64,000 nucleotides of DNA from Fusobacterium necrogenes (GCF_900450765.1 NZ_UGGU01000003.1:1626854-1690853); one strand, 5' to 3'. Positions 53,111-62,704 are shown, counted from the first letter of the stretch. The notes: a model not told the origin generated them from the sequence alone. A program made the numbers and translations.

Positions 53111-53863
53111 TTACTCAGCTATTACTACTTCTTCTTCCATTACAACTTCTTCAGTAACAGGAACCTCTACTACTTCTTTTCCTTGATTTCCTTCAATAAT
53201 AGCATTAGCCATTACAGATGAAATTAATTTTACTGATCTTATAGCATCATCATTTGAAGGAATTGGATAAGTTATTAAATCTGGATCTACATTAGTATCG
53301 ATCATTGCAAATACAGGAATTCCCAAATCAGAAGCTTCTTTAATTGCTAAAGTCTCTTTCTTACAATCTACGATAAATACAGCTGCTGGAATATCTTTCA
53401 TATCTTTTATTCCAGAAAGGTTTTTAGATAATTTTGCTAATTCTTTTCTAAAATTAGCTGCCTCTTTTTTAGTGTAAGCATTGTCTAAAGTTCCATCTGC
53501 TTCCATTTGCTCTAACTCTTTTAATCTTTCAACTCTTGATTTGATAGTAGAAAAGTTAGTTAACATTCCTCCTAACCATCTGTTGTTTACATAATACATT
53601 CCTGATCTCTCAGCTTGCTCTTTTACTGCTTCTTGAGCTTGTTTTTTAGTTCCTACGAATAAAACTTTTCCACCTTGCTCAGCAATTTCTCTCATTACTG
53701 CATAAGCCTCTTCAATTTTCTTTAAAGATTTGTGTAAATCGATTACATGGATTCCATTTCTTTCTGTAAAAATGTACTTAGCCATTTTTGGATTCCATCT
53801 TTTTGCTTGGTGTCCAAAATGAACTCCAGCTTCTAATAATTGTTTCATTGATATTACTGCCAT
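53111..53863 (-). CDS. rpsB: Ribosomal protein S2
   Basis: 250-residue small subunit protein. [38 protein letters not shown] and [35 protein letters not shown] are the family blocks; the C terminus is acidic. Its leader of about 105 bases is structured and may bind S2 itself. First gene of the rpsB-tsf unit. Confidence 0.98.
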   Translation of the reverse strand: MAVISMKQLLEAGVHFGHQAKRWNPKMAKYIFTERNGIHVIDLHKSLKKIEEAYAVMREIAEQGGKVLFVGTKKQAQEAVKEQAERSGMYYVNNRWLGGMLTNFSTIKSRVERLKELEQMEADGTLDNAYTKKEAANFRKELAKLSKNLSGIKDMKDIPAAVFIVDCKKETLAIKEASDLGIPVFAMIDTNVDPDLITYPIPSNDDAIRSVKLISSVMANAIIEGNQGKEVVEVPVTEEVVMEEEVVIAE

Positions 53864-53970
53864 TTTTTCCTCCTAATAATCTTTCGGTTTTTCTTCCACC
53901 AGTCTCAAAACTAAGCAATTCTCTTTCAAGAACACCCGGCTTAGAAATAACTGATGTGTGTATTTCACAA
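53864..53970 (-). promoter_or_regulatory. Structured rpsB leader, candidate S2 autoregulatory element
   Basis: On the minus strand the leader contains a 5-bp hairpin with a GAAA tetraloop (UUCUU-GAAA-GAGAA) set inside a second helix AAGC/GCUU, separated by an asymmetric CGGGUG/UU loop, and a GGU/ACC arm before the ribosome binding site. No known Rfam family was recognised by eye. Confidence 0.45.
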
Positions 53971-53976
53971 CGGCTT

Positions 53977-54005
53977 ATTTTATCATAATTTTTAAAAAAT
54001 GTCAA
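53977..54005 (-). promoter_or_regulatory. Promoter of rpsB-tsf (TTGACA-17-TAAAAT)
   Basis: -35 at 54000-54005 and -10 at 53977-53982 on the minus strand, with an ATGA extension before the -10. Confidence 0.88.
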
Positions 54006-54042
54006 TATTTTCAATAGATAGTTGTTCTTTTCTCCTAAATAA

Positions 54043-54051
54043 TGATATAAT
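54043..54051 (+). promoter_or_regulatory. Extended -10 (TGATATAAT) for the isochorismatase-like gene
   Basis: TATAAT at 54046-54051 preceded by TGA; a weak -35 TTGTTC lies at 54022-54027. It is divergent from the rpsB promoter. Confidence 0.65.
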
Positions 54052-54080
54052 ATAAATATTAAATACTTTTGGAGGATTTC

Positions 54081-54704
54081 ATGAGAGCTTTACTATTAAT
54101 TGATTTACAAAACGATTTCTGTAAAAATGGTGCACTTGAAGTTAAAGACGGAGATTTGGTTATCCCAATTGCAAACTCTTTAATAGAAAGATTTAAAAAT
54201 ACGGGAGATTTAATCTTAGCAACTAAAGATTGGCATCCCAATACTCATAAAAGTTTTGCTATTAACTCCAATGGAAATGTTGGAGAATTAGGAGTTTTAA
54301 ATGGTTTACCACAAGTTTGGTGGCCTATACATTGTGTACAAAATACTCTTGGGAGTAACTTTCATACTGAATTAGATGTCAACAGTATTCAAATTACAAT
54401 ATTTAAAGGTACCAATCCAGAGATTGATTCATACAGTGGTTTCTTTGACAATGGAAAACTTCAAAAAACAGATTTAGATGAAATTTTAAAAGAAAAGGAT
54501 ATAGATACTCTTTATATAATGGGATTAGCAACTGATTTCTGTGTAAAATTTACAGTTTTAGATGCCCTTGATTTAGGATATAGTGTCTATCTAGTAGTTG
54601 ATGGTTGTAAAGGTGTCAATCTATCACCTGATTCTTCAGAAGAAGCTATTAAAGAGATGAAATTAAAGGGAGCTAAAATTATTACAAGTTCTGAAATCAT
54701 ATAA
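54081..54704 (+). CDS. pncA: Nicotinamidase-like cysteine hydrolase (isochorismatase family)
   Basis: 207 residues. Catalytic triad Asp in LLIDLQNDFC, Lys in ATKDWHPNTH (which also holds metal ligands Asp and His) and Cys in ATDFCVKFTVLDA are in the right order and spacing for PncA, which turns nicotinamide into nicotinate for NAD salvage. WWPIHCVQNTLGS and the FKGTNPEIDSYSGF block are typical of PncA. The ATG at 54081 has GGAGG five bases upstream; the longer frame starts inside that box. Followed 47 bases later by the hemolysin III gene. Confidence 0.88.
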   Translation: MRALLLIDLQNDFCKNGALEVKDGDLVIPIANSLIERFKNTGDLILATKDWHPNTHKSFAINSNGNVGELGVLNGLPQVWWPIHCVQNTLGSNFHTELDVNSIQITIFKGTNPEIDSYSGFFDNGKLQKTDLDEILKEKDIDTLYIMGLATDFCVKFTVLDALDLGYSVYLVVDGCKGVNLSPDSSEEAIKEMKLKGAKIITSSEII

Positions 54705-54751
54705 TTAATGGCCACTTTATATTACTTTGTATTTTTGAACAGGAGACTATT

Positions 54752-55375
54752 ATGGAAAAAATTTTGAGAATTGAAGAATGGGTAAATTCAATGACTCATT
54801 ACTTTGGTGTTATTTTGGCACTTATCGGAACTGGAGCACTTTTAGTAAGATCCTTAGAAAGTGATAACCTTGGTTATTTTATTGGTTCTATGTTATTTTG
54901 CTTTTCGTTAGTTTTACTCTATACAATGTCTGGAACCTACCATATATTATACAATGGTAAACTAAAAAAAATATTTAAAATTCTTGATCATTCTGCTATT
55001 TATGTCCTCATATCAGGTTCATATACTCCATATTTATTAGGTTTTTTTGATGATAAAGTAAAATGGTTACTTTTTTTCTTACAATGGGGAATGACCTTAG
55101 CTGGCATTATTTTTAAAATTTTCTTTGCTGGAAGATTTAGATTACTATCTACATTAATTTATCTTTTCATGGGTTGGATGATTATCTTTGTTTTTGATGA
55201 TTTAAAAGCTTTAATCAGTCCTCTCTCATTGAAATTTTTAGTTGCAGGTGGAATTTCTTATTCAGTTGGAACAATATTTTATGGAATGAAAAAAATTAGA
55301 TTCATGCATGGAGTTTGGCATTTATTTGTCTTAGCTGGAAGTATTTTAATCTATTTATCTGTATACTTTATTTAA
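54752..55375 (+). CDS. Hemolysin III family (PAQR/TrhA) membrane protein
   Basis: 207 residues with seven membrane segments. Conserved metal-site residues lie in SGTYHILYN, ILDHSAIYVLISGSYTPY and MHGVWHLFVLAGS, as in the PAQR family. In bacteria TrhA proteins influence membrane fluidity and fatty acid balance; haemolytic activity is doubtful. It is probably cotranscribed with the pncA-like gene and ends at a bidirectional terminator. Confidence 0.9.
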   Translation: MEKILRIEEWVNSMTHYFGVILALIGTGALLVRSLESDNLGYFIGSMLFCFSLVLLYTMSGTYHILYNGKLKKIFKILDHSAIYVLISGSYTPYLLGFFDDKVKWLLFFLQWGMTLAGIIFKIFFAGRFRLLSTLIYLFMGWMIIFVFDDLKALISPLSLKFLVAGGISYSVGTIFYGMKKIRFMHGVWHLFVLAGSILIYLSVYFI

Positions 55376-55380
55376 ACAAT

Positions 55381-55431
55381 AAAAATCAAGAATGACTTTT
55401 AATCTCTAAACAAAAGCCATTCTTGATTTTT
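55381..55431. terminator. Bidirectional terminator, hemolysin III / nhaC
   Basis: 14-bp perfect arms 55381-55394 and 55418-55431, loop of 23 bases, A/T flanks on both sides between two convergent genes. Confidence 0.85.
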
Positions 55432-55433
55432 AA

Positions 55434-56753
55434 TTATCCTCTTTTAAATATTTTTTCTTCATCTGTTCTCAATAATCCAAATTGAATGGTTATACAAGTT
55501 GTTATTATAAGAGCAAAAATATAAAAAGAATACTTTAATACTGCTAATGGTGATACATCAACTAAACCTGTAACAATTAACATCCCCCCATCATAAGGTG
55601 TCAAAGCTAAGAAACTACAAGCAAATATATCTATCAAACTTGCTAATCTCTTTGGAGCTATATAATAAGTTTTCCCAATCTCTTTTGCTATTGGTGCGCT
55701 TATTATAATAGCTATTGTATTATTAACTAAAGCTGCTGATAATAATCCTGCTAGTAATCCTATTCCATATTCTGCATCTTTTCTCTTATTTATTCTTGAA
55801 ATTATTGAATTTACAAGCCAATCTACTCCACCATAGTATTTTATCAATCCTATTAAACCAGAAATCAACATCGCTACTATAGTTATACTAAATACATCTG
55901 ACATCCCATTTCCAACTGCTTGTGCCCACTTTAATGGTGTCATTGTTCCTTCGAAAATTCCAATTAAGCCACTCATAACTATTCCTATAAATAAAACTCC
56001 ACAGACATTAAAACCTATTAAAGCAGCCGCTAATACTACTATATATGGAATAACTCTTATAATTTCATAATTATGTTCTCCCATTATTGCACCTACTCCA
56101 CCTAGCGACCAGTACATTATAATTGCTACAATTGCTGCAGGTAAAGCAATTGTAAAGTTCATTCTAAATTTATCTTTCATCTCTGATCCTACACCTTTAG
56201 CTGCAGAAATTGTAGTGTCCGATATCATAGATAAATTATCTCCAAAATATGCTCCTCCTATTACTGCAGCACAAGTCAAAGGTAAGTTCAAGTCTGCTGC
56301 TTCAGCCACTCCTATTGCTATTGGCGCCATTGCTGCTATAGTTCCCATAGAAGTTCCAATAGCAGTTGATATAAAAGAAGATATTACAAATACACCTGGT
56401 ACCAATAAACTACTAGGTATAAAAGTTAATCCCATATTGACTACTGATTCTACTCCCCCCATCGCTTTTGCTGCACCTTGAAATCCACCTGCTAACAAAT
56501 AAATTAAACCAATAATTATAACACCTGAATTTCCAGCATTTTCACAAAATATATCTATTTTTTTATCTAATTTCATATTTCTATTCATCAATAGAGCTAT
56601 AACTATTCCTATTAAAAGAGCTACATGTCTTGGAAATTTTGAAAAGGCACTCTCTGCTCCTGTAAATGTAAAATATAGGCCACTTCCTATATAGAGCACC
56701 AAAAAAATAAGTAGTGGTAAAAATGAAACTGCTCCATATTTTTTCTCCTCCAT
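55434..56753 (-). CDS. nhaC: NhaC-family Na+/H+ antiporter
   Basis: 439 residues with about 11-12 membrane segments. GMGGVESVVNMGLTF-like region, FISTAIGTSMGTIAAMAPIA and GGAYFGDNLSMISDTTISAAKGVG near residue 165-190 are typical of NhaC. It lies 15 bases after the PatB/MalY-like gene, so the two form a unit. Some NhaC relatives are substrate antiporters (for example malate/lactate), so the exact cargo is open. Confidence 0.85.
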   Translation of the reverse strand: MEEKKYGAVSFLPLLIFLVLYIGSGLYFTFTGAESAFSKFPRHVALLIGIVIALLMNRNMKLDKKIDIFCENAGNSGVIIIGLIYLLAGGFQGAAKAMGGVESVVNMGLTFIPSSLLVPGVFVISSFISTAIGTSMGTIAAMAPIAIGVAEAADLNLPLTCAAVIGGAYFGDNLSMISDTTISAAKGVGSEMKDKFRMNFTIALPAAIVAIIMYWSLGGVGAIMGEHNYEIIRVIPYIVVLAAALIGFNVCGVLFIGIVMSGLIGIFEGTMTPLKWAQAVGNGMSDVFSITIVAMLISGLIGLIKYYGGVDWLVNSIISRINKRKDAEYGIGLLAGLLSAALVNNTIAIIISAPIAKEIGKTYYIAPKRLASLIDIFACSFLALTPYDGGMLIVTGLVDVSPLAVLKYSFYIFALIITTCITIQFGLLRTDEEKIFKRG

Positions 56754-56768
56754 TATTTTTCCTCCTTT

Positions 56769-57959
56769 TTATTTAACTTTTCTCCATTCAATAACTGCTT
56801 TTTCTATTCTCTTCATCCCCTCTTCTAACATATATCTTGGACAAGCAACATTCATTCTTTCAAATCCTTCTCCTGATTCTCCAAACCAATATCCATCATC
56901 TAAAGCTATCTTAGCTTTTTCCTGCATAAATCTTGAAAGCTCTTGTTTATTCATTCCCAAACTTGAAAAATCCAGCCACATTAAATATGTTCCCTCAGGC
57001 TTTCTAACTTTTATCTCTGGAAGTTTTTCTCTTACAAATTCAAGTACATAGTCCATATTTCCACTTAAGTGTAGTATTAATTCATCCACCCAAGTACTAC
57101 ACTTTCTATACCCAGTTTCAAAGGCAACCAAACTAAAAGGATTGTTTCTTTTTATATCTAATATCCCTAACTCTGTATCAAACTTTTTCCAATCCTCATT
57201 TCTTGGGAAAGTTACGAATGAAGCTTGCAATCCTGCAATATTAAATGTCTTTGTTGGTGAAAAACAAGTTATTGTAATATCTTCGATTTCCTTACTTAGA
57301 GAAGCTATTGGTATATGTCTGAAACCTGGCATAACAATATCTCTCCAAATTTCATCAGAAATGATTCTAACATTATATCTTAAACATAACTCTGCCATTT
57401 TTCTAAGTTCTTCTTCTTTCCAAACCCTTCCTATTGGGTTATGTGGACTACATAAAATAAATAATTTTATCTCCTTTGAAGATACTTTTTTCTCAAAATC
57501 CTCAAAATCTATTGTATAGTACCCGTCTTCGTCACTAACTAATTTATTTTCAACTACCACTCTTTCATTAGCCCTTATAGTAGCTGCAAAAGGATAATAA
57601 ACTGGTGTCTGTATTAAAATCTTTTCTTTTGGTTTTGTCATCTGCCTAATTAATAAAGATAGGGTTGGTACTACTCCAGGACTATTTATTAGAGTATTTG
57701 CTGATATTTTATACCCAAATCTTCTATCTAACCATTCTACTGCACTCTCATAATAGGAATCTGGTCTATATACATATCCAAATATTTCTTGTTCCACTTT
57801 CTCTTTCATAGCACAAGTTATTTCAGGAGCAGTTTTTAAATCCATATCTGCTATCCACATTGGCCATAAATCATTTGAAACAAAGTTTTTTCCCATTTCC
57901 TCCCATTTTGCCGAATGATTATTTTTCCTGTCAATTTGTTCATTAAAATTGTATTTCAT
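56769..57959 (-). CDS. PatB/MalY-family PLP-dependent C-S lyase or aminotransferase
   Basis: 396-residue class I/II aminotransferase fold. LWPMWIADMDLKTAPEI at the N terminus and ILCSPHNPIGRVWK mark the PatB/MalY branch; the PLP Lys lies in CFSPTKTFNIAGLQ. The branch contains cystathionine beta-lyases and cysteine desulfhydrases, which release thiols or H2S; this fits fusobacterial cysteine catabolism but the substrate is inferred. Pairing with an NhaC transporter suggests linked uptake or pH balance. Confidence 0.87.
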   Translation of the reverse strand: MKYNFNEQIDRKNNHSAKWEEMGKNFVSNDLWPMWIADMDLKTAPEITCAMKEKVEQEIFGYVYRPDSYYESAVEWLDRRFGYKISANTLINSPGVVPTLSLLIRQMTKPKEKILIQTPVYYPFAATIRANERVVVENKLVSDEDGYYTIDFEDFEKKVSSKEIKLFILCSPHNPIGRVWKEEELRKMAELCLRYNVRIISDEIWRDIVMPGFRHIPIASLSKEIEDITITCFSPTKTFNIAGLQASFVTFPRNEDWKKFDTELGILDIKRNNPFSLVAFETGYRKCSTWVDELILHLSGNMDYVLEFVREKLPEIKVRKPEGTYLMWLDFSSLGMNKQELSRFMQEKAKIALDDGYWFGESGEGFERMNVACPRYMLEEGMKRIEKAVIEWRKVK

Positions 57960-57988
57960 GTAACCTCCTAGTATTTTCCCCTATTATA

Positions 57989-58017
57989 AATATAAACTGT
58001 TATATCAAAATAGTCAA
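57989..58017 (-). promoter_or_regulatory. Promoter of the patB-nhaC unit (TTGACT-17-TATATT)
   Basis: -35 at 58012-58017, -10 at 57989-57994 on the minus strand. The rest of the 267-base divergent region to 58226 is A/T-rich; no clear promoter was settled for the rightward gene. Confidence 0.75.
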
Positions 58018-58226
58018 CATTTAAAATCACTATAATCAATAGTAGTATCTTTAATATAAGGCATAAAAAAGTATAATTTCTAACCACAAATTTTTATATA
58101 ATTAGTATATATTTTTTTTATATTTTTTATATAGTATTTTTTAAAAAATATTTTGCTCTTTTTTACTTCAGATATATAATAAGGTTATACAATCAATTAA
58201 AATTTACTGAAATATGGGGAGGCGTT

Positions 58227-59504
58227 ATGGAATTATTAAAGCTTATTCTTGGAGTATTTATCTTTATTATAACTTTCTATTTTATTATCACTGAAAAATA
58301 TCCAAAATCTATAGTTGCAACCATTGGTGGTTCTTTGATGATAGTACTTCGAATCATTACCGAAGAGGAAGCTTTAGAAACTATTGGATTTAATTTAGAA
58401 ATCATATTTTTACTTATTGGAATGATGCTAATTGTAGAAATTATGTCTGAAACAGGAATTTTTCAGTGGGTAGCTATAAAAATAGCTCAGCTGGTCAGAG
58501 GAAATCCTATTAAAATTCTAGTTTTTACTTCTATTATAACAGCTATTTTTTCTGCTGTATTGGATAATGTAACTACTATATTACTAGTTGTTCCAATAAC
58601 TATTTTTCTTGCTAAACGTTTAGAAATAGATCCAAAACCATTTATTCTTTTACAAATTTTTGCATCTAATATAGGCGGAACAGCTACTATGATTGGAGAT
58701 CCACCTAACCTTATTATTGCAAGTTTAAGTGGATTAGAATTTAATGATTTCATTGTTAATTTAACACCATTTATTATAATCAATATGGCTGTTCTTCTTA
58801 TTAGTGCAGCACTATTTTTTAGAAATAAATTACAGGTTTCTAATGAATTAAAAGCTGGAATAATGGAACTTAGCTTAGATAGAACAATCACTAATAAGAA
58901 ATTGCTTATCCAGTCTATAATAGTTTTTTCTTTGGTTATTCTAGGTTTTTTAACAAATAGTATAACTCACATTGGACTAGCAATTATAGCTATCTTAGGT
59001 GCTGCTATCTTAATATTTTTAAGCAAGAAAAAAACTGAGGAAGTCTTTGCAAAAGTTGAATGGGATACTTTATTTTTCTTTGGTGGACTCTTTGTATTAG
59101 TAGATGGAGTTGAAAATCTAGGTATTATTACTAAATTATCTGAATATCTAATATATTTCACTGAAGGAAATTTAAAATTTACATCTAGTTTAATTCTATT
59201 ACTTTCAACTATCTTATCTCCAATAGTTGGCTCTATTCCACATACATTATCCTTTGGAAAAATTTTATTAGAAATAGTACCTAACTTTTCTGAAGATACT
59301 CAAGTTCTTTGGTGGGCACTCTCACTTGGAGCTTGCCTAGGTGGGAATATGACAATAGTAGGAGCTGCAGCCAATATAGTAGGAGCCTCAGTCGCTAAAA
59401 AAGGAGGAATAGATATCAGTTTTATGGAATTTTTTAAATGGGGGATTATTGTAGTAATACAGTCAACCGTTCTAAGTTTAATTTACCTCTATCTGAGATA
59501 TTAA
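58227..59504 (+). CDS. ArsB/NhaD-superfamily ion transporter
   Basis: 425 residues, about 11-12 membrane segments. Family marks are VATIGGSLMIVLRIITEEEALETIGFNLEIIFLLIGMM, AVLDNVTTILLVVPI near residue 115 and SNIGGTATMIGDPPNLIIAS near 150, then the mirrored GGNMTIVGAAANIVGAS near the C terminus. This inverted-repeat fold covers arsenite pumps (ArsB), P-protein and NhaD. No arsR or arsC is adjacent, so arsenite resistance is not supported. GGGGAGG precedes ATG. Transcribed alone. Confidence 0.82.
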   Translation: MELLKLILGVFIFIITFYFIITEKYPKSIVATIGGSLMIVLRIITEEEALETIGFNLEIIFLLIGMMLIVEIMSETGIFQWVAIKIAQLVRGNPIKILVFTSIITAIFSAVLDNVTTILLVVPITIFLAKRLEIDPKPFILLQIFASNIGGTATMIGDPPNLIIASLSGLEFNDFIVNLTPFIIINMAVLLISAALFFRNKLQVSNELKAGIMELSLDRTITNKKLLIQSIIVFSLVILGFLTNSITHIGLAIIAILGAAILIFLSKKKTEEVFAKVEWDTLFFFGGLFVLVDGVENLGIITKLSEYLIYFTEGNLKFTSSLILLLSTILSPIVGSIPHTLSFGKILLEIVPNFSEDTQVLWWALSLGACLGGNMTIVGAAANIVGASVAKKGGIDISFMEFFKWGIIVVIQSTVLSLIYLYLRY

Positions 59505-59517
59505 ATAATAAAATAAA

Positions 59518-59548
59518 AAAGAGGAGTAAATTTTTATTACTCCTCTTT
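59518..59548. terminator. Bidirectional terminator, ArsB-like gene / rplQ
   Basis: Perfect 12-bp stem (59518-59529 with 59537-59548), 7-base loop, A-run and T-rich flank. It ends the long leftward ribosomal operon and the convergent permease gene. Confidence 0.93.
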
Positions 59549-59556
59549 CTATTTAA

Positions 59557-59907
59557 TTAAACTAGCTCGATTATAGCCATTTCAGCTGAGTCACCTTTTC
59601 TAACAGTAGTTTTGATGATTCTTGTATATCCACCATTTCTTTCTGTATATTTAGGTGCTATTTCATTAAATAACTTAGCTACTACTTCTTCATTTCTTAA
59701 GAAAGCAAACGCATTTCTTCTAGAAGCTAGAGTATTCTTCTTTCCTAAAGTTATCATTTTCTCAGCAAATTTTCTTAATTCTTTTGCTCTAGTTACAGTA
59801 GTTTCTATTTTCTCTGCACTTAGTAAAGATATAGTTAAGTTTTTTAGCATAGCTTTTCTATGGTCAGCTCTTCTACCTAACTTTCTATATGATTTATTGT
59901 GATTCAT
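59557..59907 (-). CDS. rplQ: Ribosomal protein L17
   Basis: 116 residues; [29 protein letters not shown] and [19 protein letters not shown] are canonical. Last gene of the alpha operon, 28 bases after rpoA. Confidence 0.98.
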   Translation of the reverse strand: MNHNKSYRKLGRRADHRKAMLKNLTISLLSAEKIETTVTRAKELRKFAEKMITLGKKNTLASRRNAFAFLRNEEVVAKLFNEIAPKYTERNGGYTRIIKTTVRKGDSAEMAIIELV

Positions 59908-59935
59908 TTAGTTAGCTATCCTCCTTATTATCTTC

Positions 59936-60913
59936 TTACTCAGGAGATCCATTTTGAGTTAGATCATATCCTAATTCTTTCATCTTTTCTAGGATTTCAT
60001 CTAAAGATTTTCTTCCTAGATTTTTAATTTTTAGAAGTTCGTTAAGCGATAATTTTGCTAATTGACTTACTTCTTCTATTCCAGCTTTCTTTAAACAGTT
60101 AAATGATCTGACTGTTAAATCTAGCTCTTCTATTTTAGTATTTAGAATATTATCATCTTTAGAGTGAGTAGTTGAATCTTCCTCTTCATCCTCTGCTTCA
60201 GCTCTTAGGTTTTCCATTTTATTTCCTAACTCTAAGAAAGGATCAAAGTGTAATTTTAATAACTCAACTGCATAAGATAATGCATCTCTTATTTCTATGC
60301 TTCCATCTGTTTCAATTTCCAAAGTTAATTTGTCAAAGTCAGTCATTCTACCAACCATAGTATCCTGGATAGTATATGATACCTTTTTAATTGGAGTGTA
60401 AATAGCATCAACAGCTATATAATCTACTGCCCACTCCTTTCTTTCGATATCTTCTGATACAACAAATCCTTCTCCAGTATCTACAAGAAATTCCATGTCA
60501 AGTTCTCTATCAGTTGTTATTGTACAAATAACTTGTTCAGGATTTACTATTTCTATTCCTACATCAGGTATTATATCAGCTGCAGTTACTATCTTAGGTC
60601 CTTTAACTGAAAGAGTCATTTTTCTTTCACCACTACTTTCAGCTTTAATAACTATCTCTTTTATATTTAGGATAATTTCAGTTACAGCTTCTTGTATTCC
60701 CTCCATGACAGAGAATTCACTTAATACACCGTTAATTCTCACACCTTTAATAGCAGCTCCTGGGATAGACGAAAGTAAAACTCTTCTCAAAGCATTACCA
60801 ACAGTATGCCCATAACCTCTATATAAAGGTTCAACTATGTATTGACCTTTAAATTCACTCTCTTTTACTTCAGTTATATTGATACCCCTTGCATGTTTCT
60901 CAATCTTTAACAT
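59936..60913 (-). CDS. rpoA: RNA polymerase alpha subunit
   Basis: 325 residues. The N-terminal assembly domain has EPLYRGYGHTVGNALRRVLLSSIPGAAI; the C-terminal domain, after an acidic linker (AEDEEEDSTTHSKDD), has DLTVRSFNCLKKAGIEEVSQLAKLSLNELLKIKNLGRKSLDEI, the DNA and activator contact helix. It lies between rpsD and rplQ, as in E. coli. Confidence 0.98.
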   Translation of the reverse strand: MLKIEKHARGINITEVKESEFKGQYIVEPLYRGYGHTVGNALRRVLLSSIPGAAIKGVRINGVLSEFSVMEGIQEAVTEIILNIKEIVIKAESSGERKMTLSVKGPKIVTAADIIPDVGIEIVNPEQVICTITTDRELDMEFLVDTGEGFVVSEDIERKEWAVDYIAVDAIYTPIKKVSYTIQDTMVGRMTDFDKLTLEIETDGSIEIRDALSYAVELLKLHFDPFLELGNKMENLRAEAEDEEEDSTTHSKDDNILNTKIEELDLTVRSFNCLKKAGIEEVSQLAKLSLNELLKIKNLGRKSLDEILEKMKELGYDLTQNGSPE

Positions 60914-60940
60914 TCAATCAACTCCTATTAAAAGGGCTTA

Positions 60941-61528
60941 TTATCTAGAGTAGAACTCAACTATTAATGACTCATTTAAATCAAAATCTAAGTCATCTTT
61001 AGTTGGATTTTGTAAAACTTTACCAGAGAAAGCAGCTCTATCTAACTCTAACCAAGCTGGTACAGTTGCATCCTCTACAGATGTCTTAATTATATCTAAA
61101 TTTTTAGAATTTTCTATTACAGAGATAATATCTCCTACTTTTACTCTGTAAGAAGCAATATTAACTCTTCTTCCGTTTACAGCAACATGTCCATGAGAAA
61201 CGATTTGTCTAGCTTGTCTTCTAGTTTTAGCAAATCCTAGTCTGTAAACTACATTCTCTAATCTTCTTTCTAAGTATTCTATTAAAGTTAAACCAGTTAC
61301 ACCAAGTTTTCTTGCTGCTTCCTCGTATATCTTTCTAAATTGTTTTTCCATTACATTATATATAAATTTTGCTTTTTGTTTTTCTCTTAATTGAACTGCA
61401 TACTCTGTAGGCTTTTTATTTGCATTTGGTCTAGGCCCTCTTTTAGAAGATTTATTAACTCCTAAAATTACTGGATCAATTCCTAGCGCTCTACATTTCT
61501 TCAATACAGGCTGTCTATTTCTTGCCAT
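60941..61528 (-). CDS. rpsD: Ribosomal protein S4
   Basis: 195 residues. The S4 RNA-binding domain has LERRLENVVYRLGFAKTRRQARQIVSHGHVAVNGRRVNI. The N-terminal zinc cluster of some S4 proteins is absent (one Cys only). Its place inside the alpha operon means S4 could regulate the operon from a site before rpsM, as in E. coli. Confidence 0.98.
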   Translation of the reverse strand: MARNRQPVLKKCRALGIDPVILGVNKSSKRGPRPNANKKPTEYAVQLREKQKAKFIYNVMEKQFRKIYEEAARKLGVTGLTLIEYLERRLENVVYRLGFAKTRRQARQIVSHGHVAVNGRRVNIASYRVKVGDIISVIENSKNLDIIKTSVEDATVPAWLELDRAAFSGKVLQNPTKDDLDFDLNESLIVEFYSR

Positions 61529-61591
61529 TTTCTAAATATTCCTCCTTTGTATTCATTTTGCCACAATAATTTTCAAAATAAATAAGTGAGA

Positions 61592-61981
61592 TTACACTCT
61601 TCTTCTCTTTGGTGGTCTACATCCATTATGTGGAATAGGAGTAACGTCAGTTATTTTAGTTACTTCCAATCCAGCTGCTTGCAATGATCTAATACAAGCT
61701 TCTCTTCCAGATCCTGGCCCTTTCACTCTTACTTCTACTTTTTTCATTCCATTTTCCATAGCAATATTTGCTGCTTGCTCAGCTGCAATTTGAGCTGCAA
61801 ATGGAGTTCCTTTCTTAGTTCCTTTGAAACCAGATGTTCCTCCTGATTTCCAACTTACAACTTTACCTTCTGCATCAGTAATAGCAACTATTGTGTTATT
61901 AAAAGTTGAATGTATATGGGCAACTCCGTTAGGAATATTTTTAACTTTCTTTTTAATCTTAGCTACTTTCTTTTTAGCCAA
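61592..61981 (-). CDS. rpsK: Ribosomal protein S11 (TTG start)
   Basis: 129 residues with [33 protein letters not shown] and the basic C terminus [12 protein letters not shown]. Start is TTG at 61981 with GGAGG nine bases upstream. It follows rpsM by 57 bases. Confidence 0.98.
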   Translation of the reverse strand: MAKKKVAKIKKKVKNIPNGVAHIHSTFNNTIVAITDAEGKVVSWKSGGTSGFKGTKKGTPFAAQIAAEQAANIAMENGMKKVEVRVKGPGSGREACIRSLQAAGLEVTKITDVTPIPHNGCRPPKRRRV

Positions 61982-62038
61982 CTTAAGCTACCTCCCTTGC
62001 TAAATTATAAAATTCTATAATTCCTCTAAAATACTCGA

Positions 62039-62395
62039 TTACTTTTTAATAGGTTTTTTTGGACCTTTAACTGTTCTTGCGTTAGTTTTTGAACTTTGTC
62101 CTCTTACAGGTAGATTCATTTTATGTCTTAATCCTCTGTAACATTTGATATCCATAAGTCTTTTTATAGAAAGTCTTACTTCTTTTCTTAGGTCTCCCTC
62201 TACTTTAACAGTTTCAACAATAGCTCTGATTTTATTTACTTCTTCTTCAGTTAAATCCTTAACTCTTGTATCAAAGTTAATTCCAGCTTCTGTTAAGATT
62301 TTTTGTGAAGTTGGTTTTCCGATTCCATAAATGTAAGTTAAAGCTATCTCAACTCTTTTGTTTCTTGGGATATCTACTCCTGCTATTCTAGCCAA
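62039..62395 (-). CDS. rpsM: Ribosomal protein S13 (TTG start)
   Basis: 118 residues from the TTG at 62395, which has GGAGG eight bases upstream and begins [21 protein letters not shown], the universal S13 start. The longer frame would add 20 residues unlike any S13. [29 protein letters not shown] and the basic tail [15 protein letters not shown] are canonical. Confidence 0.97.
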   Translation of the reverse strand: MARIAGVDIPRNKRVEIALTYIYGIGKPTSQKILTEAGINFDTRVKDLTEEEVNKIRAIVETVKVEGDLRKEVRLSIKRLMDIKCYRGLRHKMNLPVRGQSSKTNARTVKGPKKPIKK

Positions 62396-62567
62396 AATTG
62401 TTTCCTCCTCTATCGAAAATTTTATATATTTTACCAGTAATATGAACTGGCTCAATACTTTCGTCGATATGTTCCGTTTCCTAAATTCGGAGATGGCTCT
62501 ACAGCCAACATATCTTTACAGTACTACATCTCTTATTGTCGTACTTTCAACAAACTCTCTTTCAAAA
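62396..62567 (-). promoter_or_regulatory. Structured spacer between rpmJ and rpsM, candidate S4 (alpha operon) leader
   Basis: 172 bases, much longer than other gaps in this operon. The minus-strand RNA offers serial short hairpins: AGUAC/GUACU, UGGCU-GUAG-AGCCA, UCCG/CGGA and CCAGU/ACUGG (62434-62438 with 62446-62450) just before the rpsM ribosome binding site. Position equals the S4 target of the E. coli alpha operon; similarity in sequence was not seen. Confidence 0.5.
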
Positions 62568-62681
62568 TTATCCTTGAACCTGTTTATGTTTAGGGTTATC
62601 ACATATAACTCTAATTTTTCCATGTCTCTTGATAACTTTGCACTTGTCACAAATAGGTTTAACTGATACTCTTACTTTCAT
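62568..62681 (-). CDS. rpmJ: Ribosomal protein L36
   Basis: 37 residues: [37 protein letters not shown]. The zinc ligands C11, C14, C27 and H32 are complete. It is too short for routine ORF filters. It lies 23 bases after infA, the conserved infA-rpmJ-rpsM order. Confidence 0.97.
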   Translation of the reverse strand: MKVRVSVKPICDKCKVIKRHGKIRVICDNPKHKQVQG

Positions 62682-62704
62682 TCATCTGTCCTCCTTTCGT
62701 GATA

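Noticed and set aside
53778-54014. 78-codon minus-strand frame across the rpsB start and leader
   Set aside because: It overlaps the rpsB promoter and its ribosome binding site; codons resemble no protein and the leader explains it better.
58227-59504. Arsenic resistance determinant
   Set aside because: The permease has the ArsB/NhaD fold but no arsR, arsC or arsA is nearby, and the fold also covers sodium and organic anion carriers.
62358-62666. 102-codon rightward frame over rpmJ and the rpsM spacer
   Set aside because: Antisense to rpmJ and the structured spacer; no ribosome binding site.
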